The position numbers and the translations under genes are program-made. From contig CANTUQ010000018.1 in the NCBI GenBank assembly GCA_947683425.1, forward strand, positions 806,001 through 870,000: 64,000 nt of DNA, read 5' to 3'. The DNA comes from Excoecaria cochinchinensis (Eukaryota; Streptophyta; Magnoliopsida; Malpighiales; Euphorbiaceae). This document shows, piece after piece, positions 54,046 to 64,000 of the stretch. The first letter of the stretch is position 1; each line of letters begins with the position of its first letter. A model generated the notes under the pieces. It saw only the letters and a program-made list of their open reading frames with translations, searched no databases and was not told where the DNA came from.

Positions 54046-57000
54046 TGTCACCCCCAAAGTTACCCTAGAAGAATTACAGAGTTTTGTTCGAAAAAGGTAA
54101 GTTTATGTGTGAGAGTTCTGTCGCGAGCGCGACAAGTGTCACGGGCGCGACAGAGACCTCCAGCGGTTTTCGAACTTCAGCTGGTTGGTGCGGGCATGAG
54201 CGTTCTGTCGCGAGCGCGACAGAACCCCCTCACGAGATGTGTGCATAAGTGGGAATAAGAGACTTGGAGTTGTAGGGAGTTGACACATCGCATCGTAGAG
54301 GAGTGACAAGTGGCATCGTAGAAGAGTGACAAGTGGCGGCATAAGAGTTTGACAAGTGGCATGGTAGGAGTGCACCAAGTGTCATTGTAGGGAAGAGACA
54401 CTTGGTTTGGCTTGGCTTGGCTTGGCTTGGTTTGGCTTGGCTTGGCTTGGCTTGGCTTAAGATATGGATGGATTAATTGAAGTGGTTGGCATTTATTTGG
54501 TTTGGTGGCACTTATGTGAGAGGATTTGGCTTCTTTGGGTTTGACCGACCAACATTTGTTCATTTTTTTCATTTCCTAGCTTTTGGCCCCTTTTGCTTTT
54601 GGCTTTCCTCCTTTTTTCTTTTTCCTTGGTTTTTACCGTGCTCCACCTTCCTCTCTTTTCTTCTCTTTTTCATTTGATCCTAAAGAGAATCATTTGGGTT
54701 GGGATAAAGAGAGTGGATTTTGAGAAGAGCTAAGTAGTACTATTATGATAGCATTAGTCTTCTTCTACAACTTGATTTCTATTTTGATTTAAAGCAAAAA
54801 GAATATTAACCCTAAGTGTTTTTGTGTGTGGTTTTGGTGCAAGCTGGAGGCAAGAGAGTCGATAAAGGAAAAGAGAAGATCGAAACGAGTAGAGAGCTGT
54901 GATCGAGTTCCTAGAGGTAGGGATCGAGTGTGACTGTGTTAACTTTGCATGTGTTTATATGAGAAATGCTTGAATAAAGACATGTGGAAATAAAGAGATG
55001 CTTGATGAGCTTTAATTAGCTCAAGATGTTCATTTTGATTGCTTACAGTGGTCATGACAAGTGTATATATGTTTAAAGTATGTAACCTGATCATTTGAGT
55101 GTTTGTGTTGATAATAGAGTTTGATGTTGCGAAATTCTACTTATTTATCATTAGACCCCAGTGTATATTTGTTCTAAGTAGAGTTATAGGATCTCAATTG
55201 GGTTGATTCCAATTGCATATGAATGATAATATCCGTATCTAAAAATGTCTAAGAGGGTGCTTGATCTAATTCTGGCCCCAAGTATCCCAAAAAGTAATTA
55301 AAACATAGGTGCCCCTGTTCTGGCGGGTTCACTGGAATAGTATACGTTGTTTATATCCTATCTTTTGTTATAGATGTCCAAACGACCTGAACTTGTCCCA
55401 TTTGAAAGCTAACATCCTAGAGAACAATTGTTAAGAAGAACGTTTTGCCTAAAAGTGACGTTTAGAGGTTAATTTAGATGATATAAGTTTAGGGTAAAAA
55501 GCAGTCACGTGAGGCACCAAAGAGGAGCCTCTGTCGCGAGCGCGACACAGGTCGCGACCTCGCGATAGAACAACCTATATTAAGCTCTTTTTTCTTCATT
55601 TTGAGCCCATGGTTGGCATGGGTAAACCCCTTGCCTTTCCTCTTAACGTTTTATACATGAGTAGGGCTCCTAAATGATTACAAATTAGTTGTTAATGGAA
55701 AAATACATATGAGTATGATTAAAGATGGTAATTTAACTAATAAAGTAACAATGTATAGTTGTAGGAAGTACAGTAATTGACATGATAAATATGTATGAAC
55801 TTAGGAATTGTTATATAATGTATTTGGTATAGAGTATAGAGCCTTTTTGTAATCTAGTTTCTGTTGCGAGCGCTACCTCTTGTCGCGATCGCGACAATGA
55901 ACTTGGCTTCTGTCGCAAGCGCGACCTCTTGTCGCGATCGCGACAGACAACCCCTTCTCGTCCTGCTTTACTTGTTTTAAAGAGTGTTTCCTTTTGTCTT
56001 GCTTTGCATGATTTATATGTTTATGTAATGAATTTAAATGTTACATGCTTTTAGTTGTTGAACAAGATTAATAAAGATTGTATATGAATTACACGCCTCT
56101 GAATTTGATAAATGCACTTGAATTTTAGTTGATGAGTTGATATCTGTGTATAGTGTGTGAGTTGGTATTGAGCCTGATTACCGTTATAGTGGATAGATAA
56201 GCATGCTTGTAAAGGGCTAGAGTGCAGCTGCTACATGTTGGCCTTAATTGTGCCCAGAGTTCGGAATATCTCGTGTATTCCAAGAGTGTGAGTTAATTCT
56301 CCACATGTAAGATACGGTAAACAGTATCCAGAGTTACCCGTATCCACCGTGAAAGGAATTCAGGCTTATTGTTATTGCTAGTGTATAGTGAACATGAAAT
56401 GATTGTATGTAGTGTTACGAATAAAAGTTAAAGTACATGAGAATAATGAAACGTGACAGTGGTGTATACAAGTATATGTTTATATGAATTGGAATACATG
56501 ATTTACATGAGAGTAATGTTTAAGTACATTACAGTTCTGCATACAAGTGTATGATTACATGAGTATGTTGACATGAATGTGAACACATGATAGCATGTAT
56601 TTGAATAAATGATATGTACAAGTTGTAGAGTACATGAATAAGTGAAAGAGTAAATGTTACTTATATGTGAGCTCAGAGTACTTGATAATCGAGCATGCTA
56701 CCTATATACGTATAAGAGCTATATGCATGAACTATTTGATTTTGTCAAATGAAATGTGTGATTTTTCTGTGACTTCGTAAAGAAGTACTTTGCATTATTT
56801 TTCATCCCCACTAAGCATTATCGCTTAGCACGGATGTTTATTTCCGTGTAGGTTACAGGTTCGGATCAGTGAGCGGACATCTGCAGGTCAAGGCCACTAG
56901 GAGTTTTATTTTGATCTCCTTTTTGTATAAGTTAGAGATAGAGTTTTTACATTTTGAGTAACATCATTATGTAATATAGGTAGAAAAATCACAAAGCAAA

Positions 57001-57222
57001 GGTACATGTAAATGTATATGTAAAGCTAAATGGAAACAGATGTAATATGAACATATAAATGTATATGTAGTTAATATGAAATGCAAGTGGGCCCTAGTGT
57101 AGTATTTAATTACTTTTAAATGGATGTGTTTAAGCTATCGCTTCCGCTAATGCATGTACATGTATACGTATGTGTCCGCGTAGCGCCCCGATATTCCTTA
57201 CCGGGGGTATGGGGGTGTTACA
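54046..57222 (+). mobile_element. 3' LTR of B
   Basis: 3177 bp, TGTCACCCCCAAAG to GGGGGTGTTACA, colinear with the split 5' LTR. It preserves the uninterrupted A target (atatgtgagctcagag at about 56664-56679). The palindromes and ggctt repeat (54404-54459) are present. Confidence 0.93.
56806..56854 (+). other. Conserved double-hairpin motif, B 3' LTR copy
   Basis: CCCCA, CTAAGCA-TTAT-CGCTTAG, then GCACGGA-tgtttat-TTCCGTGT. Compared with the 5' LTR copy, the second stem is better and the first has one broken pair. Confidence 0.75.
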
Positions 57223-57227
57223 TGCCT

Positions 57228-57658
57228 AACTATCCACTTAATTGACTCTAGCAGGTCATGTATAATCCATCATATCACATTCATGTAATTCATAATATTG
57301 TCCATGCATAATACATCATATTATATTCATATACTTCATAAAATAGTCCAAGAATAAACCTAAAGGTATCACAAGTTTTGAAATTAAACATCGGAAATCA
57401 CAAAAGAAAATCAAATTGAAGCCAGGGGTGTCGCACTCGCGACAGAGGCAAAGCCTGGCCCCTGTCACCATCACGGCAGTCTTTGCGCTCGCGTGGAGAC
57501 AAAAGTACATCTCACTTTTGCGCTCGTGACGGTTGTCGCCAATAAAAGCTGTCACGCTCGTGACAGGGGATTGCCCAGAACTGCTAGGCAGCCGAGCACT
57601 CTGTCGCGCTCATGACATGCGTCACGCTAGCGACAGAGAGCCGCTCGGTAGCCCAATC
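57228..57658 (-). mobile_element. Chromovirus-like LTR C, second part
   Basis: Continues C after B with aactatccactta, as expected from the K LTR (reverse of about 4645). From about 57425 it holds tcgcactcgcgacag- and gtcacgctcgtgacag-type palindromes. Interrupted at 57658 by D; the remainder should lie right of the window. Confidence 0.75.
57425..57650. repeat. Palindrome cluster in LTR C
   Basis: Copies such as gtcgcactcgcgac, gtcacgctcgtgac, gtcgcgctcatgac and gtcacgctagcgac at irregular spacing; variants of the B palindrome with decayed arms. Confidence 0.75.
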
Positions 57659-57964
57659 TGTAACACCCCCTAACCACCTGTAGAGATTTACTACGGTGAT
57701 TATGGAGTGTTACAACACAAACGCATGCGCATTAAATAGTTTTACAAACAAAGATCAGGTTAAGCGAATTTTTTTTCAAAAGCTATGTATATATAGGTCT
57801 GGAATTCCATGCATAATATTACAAAATACATAATGGTTTACAATAGTTTCGCTTTACAAATACAACTCTTACATTTATTACAAAATGACCTATAAACTAT
57901 AATGATTCCTATATGTTGGCTGTTGGCGATGCAGAACCATCTTCAAATATACTATCTTCAGATA

Positions 57965-58013
57965 CCTGCATGGACAAAACATCCATGCTAAGCGATAATC
58001 GCTTAGTGGGGAA
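57965..58013 (-). other. Conserved double-hairpin motif, D 3' LTR copy
   Basis: On the minus strand CCCCA, CTAAGCGAT-T-ATCGCTTAG (9-bp stem), then GCATGGA-tgttttg-TCCATGC. Relative to B the second stem has T-A instead of C-G at one pair, a compensatory change. Confidence 0.8.
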
Positions 58014-60254
58014 CAACAAAAGATGGATAAACACTCATAGTGATTACTAATATTAATCACATGCCCTAGCAATATACACATATACATATAGTTCATTTTA
58101 ACATCATCAATAGTACACCCATCAGGAATTACTCATAAGTAACCATCCAAGTTCTCACACAAATATTTGTTTGCTTAATATGGTATTTACTCAGTTGTTC
58201 ATTTGGGATTCTATAATTCTTAATATTACTAGAATCGCATACTTATATACAGCTTTATAACTACCTATGAGTATACATATAAATATGAACATATGTACAT
58301 CAAATAGCCATTAGCACTCACCAATGTGAGAACACCTTTAGCATGTTACAAATACAAACTCAAACAATGCATACCTTTGTTCAATTTCCAATAGTACCAC
58401 ATATACATTAATTAATGTAAAGCTTACCGTTATTTACTTGTGATTCGAACATAGCATTCAAGATACAAAATATTATACTCATAATGCATTAACTTACATT
58501 ATACAATATCAACTATCAACACCATCACCCATTTAATAAAAATCCGCATCAATTATAGTCATAAACCATATAGTACATGACATTTATAGCAGGTTAAGGT
58601 ACATAACAACTTGCATGCAGATTATTCATAAACTCTTATGTCAATAAGCATATTGCATTGCTTAAATCAATGGATATGCACTTAATCATATTTTGGCATT
58701 CTCTTAATGTTATTTCAGCAATTTATAGCTTGATTTATACAAATATTCATGCTCATACACATATATTCTTCCTAATGAGTCATACCCATATAACTGTATC
58801 GCATGACAATTATAACATATCACATTCACATTCTCACTAGCATAATACTCAGCTCATGGTCACAATGTCACTATTATTGTTATTATTATAAGCTTCGCCT
58901 GCAACTCAAGACACGGATAACGGGTATCGCATCAGTACCTCTCAGGTACCAGAATCTCATCGAGATTACATTTATGCATTAGTACCCTTAGGTACTTAAC
59001 ATCAATCCACATATAATAAAATCCAGCAAGGATTATTCGCATTGTTTTCGCACTGTGATTCCCATGCAATCAGACACATTTAACGCATGGGGCTGCAGCA
59101 CTTGACCCTATAGGCATCCTAACTATCCACTACTTGACTCGCAGGCTTAAGTTGTTAAACATTTTATCGATTTCACATTGATCACTTTTCACATCACATA
59201 TGTCGTTGACCAACATCACATTCACTTTACACATTCGCATTAGCACATAGCTATTCACTTCACTTGCATACTCATTGTGTTTCCAAACTCATTCTTTCAT
59301 AGTTGGTAATCACATATTTAATCACATTCGAGAATCATCATGTTTGTATGCGAATATACATCACTTAATACACACATAATATTTACCCATGATGTCTTTC
59401 AATACAACTTAAAGGCTTGCCATTTGAAAGGCCAAACACATTAGGGTTATATTGCCAAAACAGGGTAGGTCACTTCATAATTCACTATCATGGTTAACAT
59501 ATTCGCATGGTATAACTCATTCATATAGTCATATGAAATAGCTCATAACGCATAATAGCTCACACATGTTTGTAAGCATACAATCATGTTCACATTCCTC
59601 TCCAAAATACACATTCATGTAATTCATAATCACCTCACAAGCTGAAAGCATTTAATCACATTTATCATTATCATAATATACAATCACTCATTTATCCGCA
59701 TGAACCAATATAACATCCTTAAATATCTTGCATAATAATTCATTCTAATGGCAGTGTACATTCTCATGACAAGACTCCTTGTCATGTTAAAATCCAAGCA
59801 CATAGGTTATTTATCGCATATGTAATTATTTTACTTTATGATGCAATCAAGCTTAGTTAGGCTAATCATGCATCTCTAATTCACATAGTCACATATTCGC
59901 ATGATGATGATGCATTCAAGCTTAGTTAGGCTAATCATGCATCTCTATTTTGCATAGTACATATTCGCATGATCATCTCAATTATATGCTTATATACTTC
60001 ATTTATCATATTCGCATCCATGGTCTTTCATCTTTAATTATCCCCTTTCACATACTTAATTCACCACCCTTAGAACACTTATAGCTCATACATATTTATA
60101 TACATTAGCATGCATAGTTCACCATGCTTAAGATACTCATTTTATAATGATAAACATGGATTGGACAAGCTATGGGAACTCGTAGTGAAGTTCGGGTGCA
60201 TTTCGAAAAGAAAAACACCCTAAATAGACAAAACAGAGAGGGGGCACAGTGGAA

Positions 60255-60350
60255 ATGAATTGGTTGTGACCGTGAGGTCCATAAATAGGCATTCTGCCTT
60301 CTATAAACATATGTCACGGTGGCAATGAATTTCATTGTGACCGTGACATA
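60255..60350. repeat. K-type hairpin pair in LTR D
   Basis: attggttgtgaccgtgagg and, 50 bp on, atgtcacggtggcaatgaat followed by ttcattgtgaccgtgacat, a palindrome with about 15-bp arms (ATGTCACGGT..CAATGAA / TTCATTG..ACCGTGACAT). It shares sequence with the K array although the LTRs are otherwise diverged. Confidence 0.8.
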
Positions 60351-61870
60351 CCAAAATAAGCAAAACAGAAGCTAAGCTTCAGGACTGCTTCGCACCAAAG
60401 TTTTGTACAGCCCAAACGGATGTCTTACACTCAGTTTTAGGCCAGGGTCTCTGCTTAACATTTATTCATCTATGTCTTATCTTTAAAATGGGACAATGTT
60501 CAGGTAAATTGGATTTATAATGAAGGAGTTATGGTAAAAATAACACAACTGGTTCCAGAAACCCTCCTACAGAATTTCGTCTACGGTTATGGTAAATTTT
60601 GAAGTCCTTAGAGTCCTCAACTCAACAGAGCTATTTCTAGGACATTTAAAGACACGGATCATATGGTTCAAATACAATTGGTCTCATCCCTTTCAGAGTT
60701 GTAAAACTAAACTTACACTATAAAAACTTCGCGGGGGTCAGTATAGGCTTCAAAGACAGATTAACACAATCAATAGTTAGAGCTGATTCACATATTGTGC
60801 TAATTCCATGGTTCAATACTCATCTCATATCAATACACATTCAAATACACTTCCATTAAAGTTCATAATCATGCTCAATTCTAGAAATCACATATTCAAT
60901 ATTAATAACACATTTAAACTGAACAACCATCACATATAGTTGAGCAAAATTAACACATAACCCACATATATATCCCAAACCTCTTGGAGCACTCCTTCCT
61001 TTACTCTTCTATATCATCTTTTAATTGTCACATGATAAACTAATTTACACATATATAACAATGGTTAGTTCCCAAACCTCTCTATCCTTAGCTCCTCTTA
61101 AGCTCACATGGCACTTTGATCATCAATCCTCTTCTTTTCGTTTTTCCTTTCTCGTGACCACCAACACCCATATTTCCAGAAATAGAGAACAAGAATCAGA
61201 ATCTCATTCTCAAGCAAAAAGCAAGAAAAATGAGGATAGGTAATTTTCACATTTTAACTCACCTTCTAAGATGCAGAAACACACACACAAGCATGCACTC
61301 CTCTAGACCTTTATAATACAGCAGAACTTCCACCCAATACACCAAGAGGACAATAGAGAAAGGAGTAGTAGAAGAACACATAAATCTTTGAGAGAAAACT
61401 GAAAGGAAACGTATGAGAGAGATAGCAAGCAGAAAATGAAAGAGAGAGGAATATGGAAATAGAAGCTGCCGCCCCTTGCAACCAATGCATGCCAATCCAC
61501 CTCTTTTTCCTCCAATGCATGCCATTCCCACTTGTCACATTCTCTCTCCCTCATGCATAATCCTAGGTGGAATTTACAGCAATGGATCATGGGCTCTACT
61601 ACAAATCTATCCCACTAATGGACTTTAAGCCTTAAGCCCAACAACCCATCTAATTTAGATTAAGCCCACAGCCTCCTTAGTCCAAATTGAGCCCATTCAT
61701 AAATCTGATTTCTCAAGTCCATTACTTTAGTCACTTAAATAATTTTATTTATGCAATTGGTTCCTCAATTCTTAATTACTCTTAAATCCAAATTAGCAAA
61801 CTCACTATTAAATTCACGTGATTACCCTCATCAGCCAACGTATTACTAAGGTAGTTTTCGGGGCGTTACA

Positions 61871-62857
61871 ACTCTCCCCTCCTTAAAATAATTTTGTCCG
61901 CGAAATTCAAACTCGATCTAACAATCAAGGTTACCTTTCTTTTTTTTTTTGGCACCACTAAGGCAACCCTTAACACACATCAGAAACCCAAACACATATA
62001 CTTCTTCAATAAACACTTTTAATTTCACATTCTTATTACCAAATTCCTTAACACCTCAATTTATGAGATACTATAGTTACTACTCTCACTCCTGTTATTC
62101 TTTCATTTAAACCTTATTCACAGTCACTTGTTTAAACTTATAATTAACTTCATCTTCTTAATTTTAATTACACACACTTCAAACTTTCATAACAAACACA
62201 TCTCTTTTCCTCAAAAATCCTGTTCCAACACTACACATTGTAGGTACATCCTGTCAGCTTTCTCTTCAAATGAGTCACATACACTTTTTTTTTTACACAC
62301 ACGGTCAAGGAATGTGAATGATTATATGATGATGTATGTATGCAAAACGATGCAAATATGCGGTTTATACAATATCAATGCACTTTTCCCCATCCCTATA
62401 TTTTTACATGCTCGTGTTCAGATGATTTCATTGAGATAGCTGACAGGCGTACAGAACATCACCACTTCATTTCATACTCCACATTTTTTTTTCTAAATTC
62501 GAAACTCTTTCATATCCAAAATTAATTTAAATTCATGGGATAACTCCCCACTTCAATCATCAAATAACCTTTCACTTCGGATTACATAGGAACTATTCTC
62601 AGACGAATACACACATTCACACTATGTCCTGAGGGACTAATCACATACGCATCGCAATTAAGATAATCTATACACACTTTAACATATGAAGCTTTAGGAT
62701 TTTCACTTCCAAAAAATCTCTTTCATCGATTCAGAAGAAGAATCTTTCGACATTCGAAAGAGATGAAGACATCCGCATCCAGCCAACACAAAACTATACG
62801 CATTTCTGTACTACTCTCGCCCAGAAAAGACTAAACCTATGCTCTGATACCACTAAC
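61871..62857 (-). other. Internal region of element D (non-coding)
   Basis: 987 bp with the polypurine tract aaggaggggagagt next to the 3' LTR (61871-61884) and primer site TGGTATCAGAGC on the minus strand at 62841-62852. No gag or pol. Shares leader blocks (cctgtcagctatctc, ggggatgggg aaaagtgcatt, cagtttgaatttcgcgg) with B or with chromovirus 3' ends. Confidence 0.85.
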
Positions 62858-64000
62858 TGTAACACCCCCTAACCACCTGTAGAGATTTACTACGATGATT
62901 ATGGAGTGTTACAACACAAACACATGCGCATCAAATAGTTTTACAAATAAAGTTCAGGTTAAGCGAATTTTTTTTCAAAAGCTATGTATATATAGGTCTG
63001 GAATTCCATGTATAATATTACAAAATACATAATGGTTTACAATAGTTTCGCTTTACAAATACAACTCTTACATTTATTACAAAATGACCTATAAACTATA
63101 ACGATTCCTATATGTTGGCTGTTAGCGATGCAGAACCATCTTCAAATATACTATCTTCAGATACCTGCATGGACAAAACATCTATGCTAAGCGATAATCG
63201 TTTAGTGGGGAACAACAAAAGATGGATAAACACTCATAGTGATTACTAATATTAATCACATGCCCTAGCAATATACACATATACATATAGTTCATTTTAA
63301 CATCATCAATAGTACACCCATCAGGAATTACTCATGAGTAACCATCCAAGTTCTCACACAAATATTTGTTTGCTTAATATGGTATTTACTCAGTTGTTCA
63401 TTTGGGATTCTATAAGTCTTAATATTACTAGAATCGTATACTTATATATAGCTTTATAACTACCTATGAGTTTACATATAAATATGAACATATGTACATC
63501 AAATAGCCATTAGCACTCACCTATGTGAGAACACCTTCAGCATGTTACAAATACAAACTCAAACAATGCATACCTTTGTTCAATTTCCAATAGTACCACA
63601 TATACATTAATTAATGTAAAGCTTACCGTTATTTACTTGTGATTCGAACATAGCATTCAAGATACAACATATTATACTCATAATGCATTAACTTACATTA
63701 TACAATATCAACTATCAACACCATCACCCATTTAATACAAATCCGCATCAATTATAGTCATAAACCATATAGTACATGACATTTATAGCAGGTTAAGGTA
63801 CATAACAACTTGCATGCAGATTATTCATATACTCTTATGTCAATAAGCATATTGCATTGCTTAAATCAATGGATATGCACTTAATCATATTTTGGCATTC
63901 TCTTAATGTTATTTCAGCAATTTATAGCTTGATTTATACAAATATTCATGCTCATACACATATATTCTTCCTAATGAGTCATACCCATATAACTGTATCG
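62858..64000 (-). mobile_element. 5' LTR of element D (partial, runs off the window)
   Basis: Begins TGTAACACCCCC and follows 57659-58800 with few substitutions (about one per 70-100 bp by eye), so D is fairly young but older than A. From the length of the other copy it should end near position 67069. Double hairpin copy at 63164-63213. Confidence 0.92.

Larger units (their letters stand above)
34917..57222 (+). mobile_element. Non-autonomous chromovirus-like element B (hosts A)
   Basis: Perfect target duplication tgcct at 34912-34916 and 57223-57227. The 5' LTR is 34917-37518 plus 52938-53487 (3152 bp without A), the internal region 53488-54045 (558 bp), and the 3' LTR 54046-57222 (3177 bp). 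Primer site TGGTATCAGAGC and polypurine tract taagggggagag are intact, but there is no gag or pol. An element this large with this little interior must rely on proteins from relatives. The 25-bp LTR length difference equals the expansion of the ggctt repeat. Confidence 0.93.
57659..61870 (-). mobile_element. 3' LTR of non-autonomous chromovirus-like element D
   Basis: 4212 bp, beginning TGTAACACCCCC and ending GGGGCGTTACA, where the element polypurine tract follows. It matches the partial LTR at 62858-64000 almost base for base. Left flank is caatc; the partner lies outside the window. Very AT-rich. The double hairpin is at 57965-58013 and a K-type hairpin pair (tgtgaccgtga, gtcacggtggca) at about 60255-60350. 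No genes recognised in its 4 kb. Confidence 0.9.

Noticed and set aside
61259..61590. Overlapping minus-strand frames of 75-95 residues with hydrophobic stretches in LTR D
   Set aside because: Three overlapping phases, no family resemblance, located near the start of an LTR; most likely chance frames.

Overview
This window looks like an intergenic, heterochromatin-type stretch of a flowering-plant (probably eudicot) nuclear genome. Almost everything in it can be assigned to LTR retrotransposons inserted into one another, and I found no convincing host gene, rRNA or tRNA gene. Two Ty3/gypsy lineages dominate. The first is the Tat/Ogre-like lineage: LTRs read TGTAGACACC...GTCACA, the primer site resembles TGGCGACTCCACTGGGGAC, pol has two RNase H domains, and the 3' untranslated region carries tandem repeats. 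The second is a Tekay/Del chromovirus-like group: the primer site is TGGTATCAGAGC, LTRs are 2.5-4.2 kb, and a chromodomain remnant is present.

Layout. Letters are my own labels. H (+), an old Tat-like element with a decayed gag, runs from 5546 to 32445. It is broken by K (+, Tekay-like, 1-5545, itself split by solo LTR L at 59-2843), G (-, Tat-like, 10321-23876, which carries a hAT insertion at 13937-15638), solo LTR J (24755-27344) and solo LTR I (28013-30067). E (+, 32446-34007) is a decayed RNase H-integrase fragment directly abutting the H LTR. C (-), a Tekay-like LTR, interrupts the end of E. C is in turn split by B (+, 34917-57222) and D (-, 57659 to beyond the window). B is split by A (-, 37519-52932). 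The nest E > C > B > A is supported by perfect 5-bp target duplications for B (tgcct) and A (gtgag).

A is the youngest and the only apparently intact element. It has a single 2173-codon gag-pol frame with gag, zinc knuckle, protease, G-patch-like segment, RT, degenerate RNase H, active-looking second RNase H and integrase, flanked by nearly identical 3.2-kb LTRs. B and D have no coding capacity: each has giant LTRs around an internal region under 1 kb that keeps only primer site, leader-like sequence and polypurine tract.

The most unusual parts are these. (1) Element G carries, 3' of its integrase, a divergent gene pair: an intron-containing DUF7745/plant-mobile-domain-like gene antisense to the element, and an Athila-ORF1-like gene in the sense direction. 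They are separated by a compact two-TATA spacer that reuses a palindromic motif seen in Tat LTRs. (2) The intron of that antisense gene survives as a recognisable fossil in A and H. (3) Tekay-like LTRs share a two-hairpin motif at a constant distance from the LTR end, with compensatory changes. (4) LTRs of both lineages carry arrays of short palindromes whose arms differ between families while pairing is kept.
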